Assembly (NCBI RefSeq): GCF_905475395.1
Contig: NC_058338.1
Coordinates: 7,206,935 to 7,270,934, forward strand
From: Chrysoperla carnea
Lineage: Eukaryota > Arthropoda > Insecta > Neuroptera > Chrysopidae
Reading direction: 5' to 3'
DNA: 64,000 bases
The notes under the pieces are model-generated. The model was given only the letters and a program-made list of their open reading frames with translations, was not told where the DNA came from and searched no databases. Made by a program: the position numbers and the translations under genes. The number at the start of each line of letters is the position of its first letter. The first letter of the stretch is position 1. Of the stretch, positions 49,020-59,756 are shown one piece after another.

Positions 49020-50697
49020 ATGGCTAGTTGTAGATTTTTTAGGATTATTTTGTTTTACACAGTGACTTTTGTTTTATGTGAAAATTTTGTTTTATGTGTC
49101 TCAAAGGTATAAAAAATTATACGTAACGATATTGAATTTGGTACCTAATATTAGTTTTTCCTTTTTTATTTGCAGGCAAACATCAAATATTTATTGATAC
49201 CAGAAAGGGCTGCATATACATACTTTGATCCTGAATATATTGGACCAGATAATTATTTCTTTATTCGACGCCTTAATCGTACCAGTTTCTCCATGACTTT
49301 TCAATTTGAAACACTGAAGGATATTGAAGATGCACAAGTAATTTTTTTTAAATTATAGTTGAAGGTTTGAAAAGATGATGAAATTCATGAGGGCATGGTT
49401 AATTTTTTATATTTACTGACATACCGATTAAAAATCGGTTCGGTAACGAATTCTATCCACTCGACTAAAGATTACCGAACGGTTGACGCGAGTGCTGGCG
49501 GGTTAAAAAGACTGAGAATGTTTGTCAAATAGTTTTCGGTTATTATTCTAAGCCATGATTAAATTTGCCTTTTACCATCGATTGAAAGCCTAATGGCAAA
49601 TTTAATCATGTTCTAAATGGAGGACAAAAACTAGATATTTTCTCATCTATAACCATTACCATAGCAATCGAATACAATGTGATCAAATTGAATTTATACA
49701 TTTAAAATAAAAACAAAACGGTATGAGATATCAATATGAATTATTATTAATTTTAGACTAGGAGCCATGAAGTTAGTTTCGATCGCTATATCTGTCTGTC
49801 TGTCTGGCTGTCTGTGACATCGTAGAGCCTAAACGGATGAATCGATTTTGATTTTTTGTTTCGTTTGAAAACGATAATCCTCAAAATTGGTCAGTTCAGA
49901 GAAGGCTCTAAGGAATTTAATGGCAAGTGTTTCAAGTGGGAGTTTTGGGGTTCCTTTCCCGATAAATTTGTCGGGTGTAATTAAAATCTTGTAAATTTCA
50001 CTTGTTATTCTAGTTTTAGTCGCTCCAAAAAGATTACATTCTGCTTGTATGAAGTATTTTTTCCTCAATTTTCAGTCATCTATGGATGTGGAGCGATTTT
50101 TAAACAACGAATACAAAAAAACTGGCTTACTTATTACTGGGGACATGTGCGATATGATTAGTGATGATGATTTAAATGTATTTAAAAAATTTATGATGGA
50201 TGGTGTTCATGGAAATCTGCCTGAATGTGAGGGAACGGTATGTTTTGAAAAGAAACTAAAATTATCCGGTCAAAATAAAAATAAAAATTTGATTGAAGGC
50301 ACAAAAATTGGCAGCCGCCTTTTTGTGATTTTATCTGACCTACAAGTTTTATCTGATTTATTTTATCAGGTTTATTCCGTGAGAAAACACAACTTTTAAC
50401 AGGACTCCCTTTAAAAATAATATAGATGCATGGACCTAAAGTTGAGAAAACAATTTAAATATCAAGTTATTTTAGTTTCTATACTTCTAAGTTTTGATTT
50501 AACAATTTTTTATGAATTATCATTTGCAGTTTCCAAAAGGTAAATACTTTGTTAAAGATGCTATTGCATCTGGAGAACTTAGAAAAGAAGTATTTTTACC
50601 TGGAAAATGGAAAGCTCAATATAAGGCTAAAACTAAAGATGATGTAGCCGTATTGATTGGTGAATTTTTCTATAAAATTGAAGAAATTATTGTGTAA
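49020..50697 (+). CDS. Gene C: secreted DUF1091-like protein
   Basis: Four phase-0 exons, 49020-49106, 49176-49337, 50076-50237 and 50530-50697, give 192 residues. Exon 1 encodes a signal peptide (MASCRFFRIILFYTVTFVLC and nine more residues). Exon 2 has YLLIPERAAYTYFDPEY and IRRLNRTSFSM with the family sequon N-R-T, ending KDIEDA. Exon 3 has FLNNEYKKTG, MCDMISDDDLN and MMDGVHGNLPEC. Exon 4 has FPKGKYFVKDA and FLPGKWKAQY. C aligns over its whole length with D and closely with E. Only two cysteines (CDM and PEC) remain in the mature part, so a single disulfide is likely if they pair. AATAAA lies at 50744. DUF1091/CheA-like assignment is by motif order; ligand and tissue are unknown. Confidence 0.9.
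49432..49506 (-). mobile_element. MITE end in intron 2 of gene C
   Basis: Read on the minus strand it begins TTAACCCGCCAGCACTCGCG and runs on through ACCGTTCGGTAATC, the end of the family seen at 9.2, 22.2, 44.5 and 52.3 kb. Confidence 0.65.
49788..50009 (+). repeat. CTGTCTG dispersed repeat, copy in intron 2 of gene C
   Basis: TCTGTCTGTCTGGCTGTCTG, GACATCGTAGAGCCTAAACG, GATTTTGATTTTTTG and the end TTGTAAATTTCACTTGTT match the other copies. It ends about 65 bases before the acceptor of exon 3. Confidence 0.8.
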
Positions 50698-52084
50698 ATT
50701 GTCTAATGTTTAAGATTTTGTTAGTAATAATAATTTTTTGAAAAATAAAATCATTTGCAAAATAAAAATAATTTCTGTAATCTGGGGTAAAGGAATGAAG
50801 CCTAAATTTCTCTGGGTATGATTTTTGAACTACTGGGCGATATCTAAATCGATATGTTTTCACTCAAAACAATAATCACATCCCGTCAGGAGTTATTGGA
50901 GGGTGGATACCTGAAATTAACACACTGTATATAAAATTAAGTTCCCAATGGAATTGGTTTATTCTTGGCGTATGTTTCTATGAAAACTTTTGAGACATAA
51001 ATCATCTCTAGTAGTTTGCGTAGCTGCCATGTGGCGAAATTTTTTTATTCTATGAATTCGTCAATGATTTATTTCATTCATTATAATTTATTTCTAGTAA
51101 TTACGCGTAGAATTATGGCTTACCATGCCATTGAAACCCAATGCTCACCAAGCCATTGAAAGCCATTGAAAATTTTGGATATGTAGTCTCTATATATGGC
51201 AATTGTAGTTATGATGTCACTAAGTGTCATTTCTATTCTTTCTATTTGTTCATTTAAATGATTCATACTTTCGTAGTTACTGATGTTATCCAAAAATTGA
51301 TTCCACACGATATTTTCTCTCGATAATGAACGTCTTTTGAAGCAATGAAAAATTTGTTTTTTAACCATTTCCTACCCCATTTATTTGGTAACCCTTTCCT
51401 ATTTGTGCGTCTTTTATAAATTGAAAAGTCTTTTACAGGAAATAGAGATATAAAAATTATAAAAAAATATTATTCAAATTGCTTATACTCATAAATAAAT
51501 AAATAAAATATAAATTTTAATTGTAAATTTAAAAATAATGCATAAAATTATGCAATTATAATGCAATGCATACAATTATGTTTCATTAAAATCATAGTTA
51601 TAGATTATACAACATTGATAAAAATTTTATGCTTTTGTAGATCGACTCTAAGCCCAAAATAGAGACTGTGAGCCGAACACATTTAACCTACATCAATGGT
51701 TGGGATACTTTTAAAATACATTTCTAGTCTAATCCAATAATTCTTATTCACGTTTAGTCCATTTGCTTTTTATTCGATTTAATTTACTGAGTACGGCTTA
51801 TATTAAACTAGCGAAAAGGCACGTAAATTTACAAAGTTAAAAGTGTTTTGCTTACACCTTTACTGTCGTGACGAAAGGAATTCTCACAATTTCTAAAGTA
51901 TCTGAAAAAAATGTATTTTCAAAAAATCTGAAATATGCATAAATAATTCGAAAATAAATAAAATTATATGAAGATAGAAAAAGTTTCGACCACATATACA
52001 ATAGGAGATAGTCCTGATGTCGAATTTGCCATATTACCCATAAAAATATAAAACTAGACTTTTGAAAAATGAAAGTTATTTATG
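50698..52084. other. No gene; spacer between C and D
   Basis: The minus-strand frame at 51120-51368 has no signal peptide, family motif or splice context. At 51121-51172 a short phrase GCCATTGAAA repeats. Confidence 0.4.
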
Positions 52085-52371
52085 TTTTAAATCGAGCGTG
52101 TGCAAAACGCTTTCTGCGAGATCGCTGACGAGTTAAAAAAACTTTTGATAGAAATTTGTTGAAAATCGTTAAATGAATTTAATTAACAAAATAATTTTAA
52201 TTAGTTGGTGCATTTAAATAAATTTATTTATAATTATGTAGATGTTATGATTTACAAAGTTAAATGCGCGAAATATTTGACGCATGTACAGAATGCATGA
52301 GAAAATCTTTCATCACGCGACTAAAGATTACGGAACGGTTGACGCTAGTGCTGAAGGGTTTCCGAATTTAA
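52085..52371 (-). mobile_element. MITE, TTAACCCGCCAGCACTCG family, upstream of gene D
   Basis: On the minus strand: CCTTCAGCACTAGCGTCAAC, CCGTAATCTTTAGTCG, GTGATGAAAGATTTTCTCA and, further on, AACTTTGTAAATCATAAC, in the same order as at 22.17 kb. A degraded second end may lie at 52090-52135. Confidence 0.65.
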
Positions 52372-52606
52372 AGGAAAAGAGTATGCTATAAATGTTTTTG
52401 GCAGTAATCAGAGTCTCGACCCATTTTTCGGACAAGTGACCAGCCTATTTGATAAATATATTTATAATCAATATGAGTGATTTAAATCAGTTAATGTCTC
52501 TCATAATTAGTGCGATTAATTTCGATTGATAACATTCGATAATCACTAGAAGACGGATGTGAACATTAGTGAATTATTATATTTAGTAATTACTAAATTT
52601 AGAAAT

Positions 52607-52614
52607 TATAAATA
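52607..52614 (+). promoter_or_regulatory. TATA box of gene D
   Basis: TATAAATA lies 55 nt before the ATG, consistent with a start site about 30 nt downstream and a short leader. Confidence 0.5.
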
Positions 52615-52661
52615 TAACCAGCAAAATGGTCTCAATCTGATTTCAATGAAACAGTTGCATC

Positions 52662-54256
52662 ATGGAGTATAATAAATGCTTTTGGGCAATCCTATTGGGT
52701 ACATTGAATTTGGTTTCATGGGGAAATTGTGCAGCAACGGTATTGAAATCAAGCAAAAGGTATCGAATGAAATAATTAAAGTTTTCTTTTTGTAATTTTT
52801 AGTCAAAAAATACGGAATATTTATTAATACCAGAACGATCAACGTATACCTACATCAATCCTGAATTTTGTGGTTCTGATTTATCTGTAACTATTCGACG
52901 ATTGAATCGTACAACTTTTTCTTTAAGTGCTGTTATCAATTATCTAAAAGATATTGAAGATGCAGAGGTAATTTTTTTTGAATTTTGTATTAAATTTCAA
53001 GAATTTTAAAAATTAAGATCGCATTTAACATCACTAGTAATCGGATTTAATGCTTTAATTATTAAAAACTATTAAACAATCACATTCTGATTCGATGGGC
53101 GAAAATTTTCGTTAATTTTTTAATCATATTAGTTGAAATATTTACAAAACTTGGTAGGGTGTCTTCATCTTCAATGCGATACACTATATAAAAGATAAAA
53201 AGATTAACGATAACTTTTTATAGTTACCCAAAAAGGGACTCAAAGGGATGAGTGGAATATCTGATAAATAGAATACAAAAAATGTTCTCTTTTTTTAGAA
53301 TAGTGTAGAATTTTTTCAATTTCTAAATAACGAATACAAGAAAACCGGAATAATTATCAGTGCACCTATTTGTGATATGATTGGAGATCCAGATTTGAAT
53401 ATTTACAAAGAATATATGATGGATGGAATCCATGGAAATATGCCTGAATGTGATGGAACGGTAACTTAAATCAATAACCATAACTACCAAATATTCGTCA
53501 TATACACTGGACTAAGCATTGTTATATAGATATCCATAGCCGACACGAAATTGTAGCACTTCTAGCAGCTAACAGAGATGGTCTATACTTTTACAATTTT
53601 CTTTACAAATTTATGTTGCTGAAAACTACCTCTTTGCAAAATTTCGTGCAAAACTACCGTTAGGCGCTAGACATGGCGCTAGAAATACCTAAGCATTAGG
53701 TCCGGCGAACCTAATTTATTCGAGATTTCAACCATGTATGGATGTTAAAGCAAATGTGATGTGCGATCAGTATTTTCGTATAGGAAAGTGTTTCCAATTT
53801 TCAAAGATGACTGAATTTACTAAGAACACATTAAAATATAATTTTTTTTATTCCAAATTTTAACTATTAGCCTATAAAATTTCCAATGCCTTATGGAAAC
53901 TTCTTAAATGATCAGAGTTTCTTCAATATCAAGAAGTTCTTCCAATAATTTGTCACTCATTTCTATCTACAATTTCGTATATGGTAACATATTAAGTCGT
54001 ATCAAGTCTAGCTTATGACGAATTTGGCAATTACGGTTTTTGGTATTTAACTTCATTTAAAATCGGCTCATTTGTATTTTTACAGTTTCCAAAAGGTCAA
54101 TATTTTGTTAAAGATGCCGTTGTTGCATCGGAAATTAAAAAAACAATATTTTTACCTGGAAAATGGAAAGCTGTATTTCAATGTACGAATAAAGATGACG
54201 TAATTATCTTTATTGGAGAATTTTATTTTACAATTGATGAAAAATTGGTTACCTAA
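52662..54256 (+). CDS. Gene D: secreted DUF1091-like protein
   Basis: Four phase-0 exons, 52662-52739, 52803-52967, 53299-53460 and 54086-54256, give 191 residues. The signal peptide is in exon 1 (MEYNKCFWAILLGTLNLVSW, GNCAAT). Exon 2 holds EYLLIPERSTYTYINPEF and IRRLNRTTFSL with the sequon, ending LKDIEDAE. Exon 3 holds FLNNEYKKTG, ICDMIGDPDLN and MMDGIHGNMPEC. Exon 4 holds FPKGQYFVKDAVVASEIKK and FLPGKWKAVF. It is a clear paralogue of C; its exon 4 is most like that of E (V-V-x-S-x-I-K-K). AATAAA is at 54383. Intron 1 is only 63 bases. Motif order suggests DUF1091/CheA-like; the ligand is unknown. Confidence 0.9.
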
Positions 54257-55510
54257 TTCATGCAAGCGCTTGTATTCCTCTAAAAGGAACAAAAAAACAA
54301 TAACTCAACTACAATTGGACGCTTAAAGTCCACATTTTAAGCGTACCTACTAGGCTACTTGTTACTTATAGATATATAAGAATAAACATAAAAATTTTAC
54401 TTAAGCTTATGATTTTGTTTGTTCTTTATACCTAAATCCCTAATTTATGACCTCCTTTTCCCTATAAATTTCTTTATTATTAATTATTGTACCAGTCAAT
54501 ACAACGTTGTATACTCTATGTCAAAAAAAAAAAAAGACAAAGTATCTATAAAAATTTTCACCAAAAAGCTAATCTCAGATGATTGGTACTGGATATTTGA
54601 AATATACTAAAAAGTGACTTTTTGTAAGTTTCAGGGGGTTATTTTGGCTATAACTTGGCGCATATTAGCATTTAGGTGCTTCAACGGTGCAGGTTTGTAG
54701 ATATAGACGCCACTCTTATAAAAGTCCCACAAAAATAAATCCAATGGCATATTCTTGGCTACATGCTACGATGATATACTTACTCTACTCCACTGCTTAC
54801 TTTTTCCTCGAATTTTAGCGCAATCTTGCGGATTGTTCGCTCAGTAGAACGATTAATTTGTAATCTTCTAGTAAAATTCTATACACAGTTCTCACAGAAT
54901 AGTTTTTGTAGAATAATTTATGTTGAAAACAGAACAATTTTATCGTTGGGCGTTGTTGGAGGCTGCAAACATAGGAAACTGAAATTGCATCACCCGTTAT
55001 TTTAGTTGTGCCGCGAAAGGCAAAAATTAGAGAGCGAGAGGCGAAATGAAAACTAGAATTCTATTTTTCGACAAATATTCGAGATGAAGACAATAGTCTT
55101 ATAGTAGTCGATTAGGGGAAGCTCAATTTTACATTGAATCCTTCTCTAGTATTTCGGAAGATATATACTGGACAGCATTTTATTGAAAGGAGTATAATTT
55201 ATAAAAAAAAACAGATAGACTGAAAGCTGGCTGCTATTATGGTTTTGTTTAAGAATAAAATTAATTTTGCAGAAAAGACAAGGTGTTCGAAAATTTTTAC
55301 GACTCCATACCATACTCCAAACTCCAAAATGGCACTCTACTTGATGGTCTCGCGGCTTCACTACGTTAAATGAATGGATGTTGCGCTTGCCTAGCATGAA
55401 ATTTTAGTTTAAATAAAAACTTATAATTAATATTTACAAGAACAACAAACTAATAAATAAAATATTAAAAGCAACTCAACGATGCATATAAATTACAGAT
55501 TGTTATATTA
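54257..55510. other. No gene seen downstream of gene D
   Basis: The short frames (54419-54610 plus, 55146-55397 minus) match no family, and no exon of the A-E type is visible. Confidence 0.4.
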
Positions 55511-56460
55511 CCTACCAATACCATTGCATTGATACTCCAATACTTGTAGCAAGTACACACAAATCGTAAATTAATGAACACAGGTAGCTATTCTGACAAT
55601 GAAACAGCTAAAGACAAATATAATGTCTTATATTATACGATCATGGTAAATTAAGCTTTGTTTTAGATTTTAATTTAAATTTTCAACGAAAAAAATTGAT
55701 ACCTTCTCAAAATAATGTTATTCAAAATAAAATAAAAACCCAACCCAACCCAACCTAGCCAAAAATTACAAAAATTGTATTTTTTTTGATTTTTACAAAT
55801 TGCAAAAAATTATAAAAAAAGTTTTTGTTTCCGATTTCGATAAAACTCCAATACCATTGCATTGATACTCCAATGGATGGATATCTTTAGTAGCAAGGTA
55901 TCTTTTCTGTAGCAAGTACATACAAATCGTAAATTAACGAACACAGGTAGCTATTCTGATAATGAAACAGCTAAAGACAAATATAATATCTTATATTATA
56001 CGACCATGGTAAATCAAGCTTTGTTTTAGATATTAATTTAAACCTAACCCAACCCAACCCAACCTAGCCAAAAATTACAAAAATTGTATTGTTTTAAATT
56101 TTTTCGATTTTTACAAATTGCAAGTTTTTGTTTCCGATTGCGATAAAACTAAGTTTCTAAGGTAATTTTGACCCAAAAATTACAAAAATCATGTTTATTT
56201 CACCCTTAAATGAGTAATTTTCGAGATATTTTATGAAATTGCTTTGAATTGTTCGATATCTTAAAAACTATTTGCTCTATCGTCAAATAAAACTTGAATA
56301 TTTGGGGTCAAAATAGTCTTATAAACTAAGTTTTATCAAAATCTGTAGAAAAAAACCCCTTCAGAAAATTGCAAGAAATCGTAAAAAAGTTTTTTGTTTC
56401 CGATTTCAATAAAACTTAGTTTATAAGGTAATTTTGGTCCAAAAATTACAAAAATCATAC
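55511..56460 (+). repeat. Direct duplication of about 340 bp plus related blocks
   Basis: ACCATTGCATTGATACTCCA occurs at about 55521 and 55855. Both units continue with AAATCGTAAATTAA-GAACA, GGTAGCTATTCTGA, AATGAAACAGCTAAAGACAA, GCTTTGTTTTAGAT and an AACCCAACCCAACCTAGCC tract. The second unit has an extra insertion of about 35 bases. The phrase around TTGTTTCCGATT-AATAAAACT recurs at 55827, 56127 and 56394. Confidence 0.85.
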
Positions 56461-57144
56461 TATATATTCACAACTGTGGATATATATGAGCATATATATA
56501 ATACACATATATAATATTGCGTAATCAACACTGTCTCTACATGGTATTTAAACAATTAACTTAGTCAATTGTTTGTTTTCACTTGTTTTAATTCTATGCC
56601 TAGGATTACTCGTTCTCTCCTCGCTACTCATTTCAGTTATATGAATAAGGAAGCCACATGCCGCTAGCGGCCTATTAAGCATGGCTCTTCAGGAAATAGT
56701 TTTCAAGTCGTTTTTACACTGTTGAAAATGTAACTTTATAAATGGCTTCAACTGTACCTATATATAATATATGCCATCATCTTTACATACTTGTCTTGTA
56801 TTTAAAAACTAGTGGCATATGAGGCATGCATTAAGTGACCCGTGGCACTTCAAAACTTCTTATAACAATCATTATTGATCTGTTACTGCATTAATAATAA
56901 TGTAATATTTAAAAAGAAGAGGATATGTGGCCAACTTCATTATTAAATAATAATACAAAATAAGTACTTACTTTTAATACTATTTTAGTTTATTGTTAAA
57001 TAAAATGTTTATTTATTTATTTTGAGATAATAATTTATTTATTTATGTATTACAGTATGATGTATTTGTTAACTTTCTGATTGAAAATTATTGTTTTCAT
57101 CCTGAAAATAGAAATCAAGCATGTGTCATTATTTTAAACTTCGT
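56461..57144. other. No gene; AT-rich
   Basis: TATATA-rich stretches at 56460-56520 and spacer; no exon is recognised. Confidence 0.45.
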
Positions 57145-57405
57145 GTCGCCCTATTAGCTCAGTTGGTTAAGGCGTAACCAATTCCGTCCACGGTATGAGT
57201 AGGGTGTTGCGGGTTCGATTCCCGCCGTCGCAACAAAATTAATTTAATTAATAGTTGTGATGGGCTGGTGTAGTGCATGGTATATGCATGAAGAAGGTGC
57301 ACCCAGCCTCTGAAATTGAGGAGCAGATAAATGAAATTATCAGCGGAAAGGTGGTAAAACACATATATGCGATCACAATGGGCTCTATAGCTTAAGTGTG
57401 GGGTG
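57145..57405 (+). mobile_element. tRNA-derived SINE (family 2)
   Basis: The A box TAGCTCAGTTGG lies at 57155-57166. A perfect T-arm follows at 57209-57225 (GCGGG, loop TTCGATT, CCCGC) and contains the B box. The 5' and 3' acceptor strands do not pair, so it is not a working tRNA gene. The following 170 bases form an unrelated SINE body. It differs from family 1 at 11.5 and 15.0 kb. Confidence 0.75.
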
Positions 57406-58060
57406 CTTGAATGTCTGTCTGTCTATAGCAGCCCCTGAACGGATAAATCAATCTTGATTTTTTGTTTGCTTGAAAAGAATTTTAAAATTGGATAAAATTT
57501 GGATGGGATAAGCCAAAATTAAATATTTTTTATTTGGGTGACATCATTAAGCTCAAAAAATTGATTTTTTAATAAAACAATCAAATTTGATTCAATCGGA
57601 ATGGAATTTTTTTTGAAACCCACTAATTTTGGGTAATGCTTTTCGTGTGTGATATAAGTTTTTCGCTGCCATTCATCATTGTGTCAGATTGCGGGACCAT
57701 CAGGTTCCCACATTTTTGAAACCTATTATAAACAGGTTTATTTTGACTACAATTTGGAAATTATGGCCCAAATTTAGTAGGATTACATACTTGGTTTATC
57801 AAAATTGAATAAAATTTGGATGTAATAAAGTGAAATTAATTTTTATTGTATTTCAATGACGTCATTAAGTTCAAAAAAACTGATTTTTTAATAAAACAGT
57901 CAAATTTTATTCAATCGGAATGGAATTTTTTTTGAAACCCATTAATTTTGGTTCATACTTTTCAACTATGATGTTAGTTTTTCGCTACCATTCACCTTTG
58001 TGTCAGATGCCGGGACCAGGACTTCACATCCTTGAAATCTATTATACATAGGTTAATTTT
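57406..58060 (+). repeat. CTGTCTG repeat head fused to two 316-bp-type units
   Basis: GAATGTCTGTCTGTCTATAG and CTGAACGGATAAATCAATCT give the left part of the CTGTCTG repeat. It switches at about 57480 to AAAATTGGATAAAATTTGG, the 316-bp repeat. Two tandem units follow (about 57482 and 57798), diverged from the 29.7-31.3 kb array but with the same TTTTTTTTGAAACCCA and GGACCA blocks. Confidence 0.8.
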
Positions 58061-59736
58061 AGTTTGCTAGAACAGTTCATATCCAGTTTCATTTAACTTA
58101 ATCAATAAGTTATTATTCTGACTTCTAAAGGTCATAGCTACACAAAAGCGCTTTGTTTTAGATAATAATTTATTTATGTATTACAGTAAATGATGTATTA
58201 TCTTATTATTCAAATGAATGTTCTTGTAGCCAGTTACACTGTTACAACTTCTACACTGTTACGCTGTTACATAGTGCGTAGAACAGTGGCATGTTTCTTT
58301 CAAATATTGTTGGTTTTATTTATTTTTTTTTTTAAATTCTATTATGTATATATTTTTTTTATTGAAGTAAATAAACTTATTTTAAAAAGTTGGAAACCAA
58401 TTTTCGGTTTGAAACCATTCGTTTACAATTAAAATCGGATAATACTTCAAGAATTTTGGTCGTTATAACCGTTAGTCGTTTTAACCGACTTTGAAATGTA
58501 TAAATACTTGATCAAAAGTCAAAATATGATCCCAAAACATTAGGCTCAGGCCAAATAATATTTTCACCGAAGAAAGGAGAGATAAAATATCCGAATTGAA
58601 GTTCGCGTGTAATCCTTTTCAGTGTTTGAAATTGAATTTTTATACAAATTTGTTTTATTTGCCTGGGTGTGATTTTTTATGCTTTTTGGAAGCTTCTCAT
58701 CCTAAGTATTCCATAAACACTGGAATATCTGGCTTGTTTTGCGATTGTACAAGTTTCTGATGTACCTATCGAATGAAGAAATGAATTCGATATGTCATTC
58801 TTCGTATAAAATTTACGTCGATATCTCTACTTGTCCAATTGTCAAAATGGGCCGATTTTTGTATTTTTTCGGTCATTATTTCTCTAGAAAATGATTTTTA
58901 TCCAAAATAATATATGGTTTGATAAAACTTGAAAAATATGGTAATTCTGACCCAAAATCAGGTAGGTTTGTCGATTGAAGGAATACTTGTTGATTGTATT
59001 ACCTCGAAAAATATTCATCTTATCGTGAATTGAACTGAATGTATATGTTTTTTGAATCCTAATAATCCAAAATAATTCATAGACATAGAAAATCTGCGTG
59101 ATTTTGCGACTTAAAGACAGTTTTTGATTTGTAATTATGGTTTTTGATTTTCTCTCTTAATCAGCTCATCCGATTTTTACCCAAGTAGCTAACAATTTTG
59201 CAAGTATGTGTACTCAACGATATGAAGTCACAAGTACGAAGATTTATCTGATATAAATTATTTCCACATATAATAATCATCAACTCAACGCAGTCAATCG
59301 AATCGACCCAGTTATATTCGCCATAAAAGTATTCAATCATTGTTTGATATTGTTCTTTTCATAACTCAATCAAAAAGAACACGTTTATATTTTAAAACCT
59401 CCTTCGCAAAAAAATAAATATTGAAAAATGTAAATTCAAAACGTAGGCTAGTTAAGTTTGATTTTGAGACAAATATATTACTAACAGCCAGCGGCATGGC
59501 TCTAAAAATCGTTCATACTAACTCAAGACCCAAAACTTAAACAAACAGGCCTATAAATATATATAAGAGGTCCGGGTTCGAGTCTATTTTTTTCAATTCT
59601 CTTTAATTAAGATTACTAGACAAGATATTTGTATGTATCATATTAAAAACATCAATTATAATCGAGACCATGATGTAAATAAATATCGTATACATGATTA
59701 AAAGTAAACAAAAACAAAAAGTAATATATTTCTACA
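58061..59736. other. No gene; possible SINE fragment at 59.5 kb
   Basis: GGTCCGGGTTCGAGTCT at about 59570 resembles a pol III B box, but no good A box or tRNA fold is seen. The rest is AT-rich spacer. Confidence 0.35.
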
Positions 59737-59756
59737 TTTTATTATATTTACAATTT

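Noticed and set aside
50238-50399. Read-through extension of gene C exon 3
   Set aside because: A GTATGT donor after the last family residue and the conserved exon 4 at 50530 show that this is intron.
53500-53720. Extra exon within intron 3 of gene D
   Set aside because: The GC-richer patch has no frame that fits the family, and the paralogues have no exon there.
55737-56066. AACCCAACCC tracts as telomeric repeat
   Set aside because: The insect telomere unit is TTAGG (AACCT on the other strand). These tracts are short, irregular and lie inside a local duplication.
57145-57235. Functional tRNA gene
   Set aside because: A and B boxes and the T-arm are good, but the acceptor strands do not pair and a SINE body follows.
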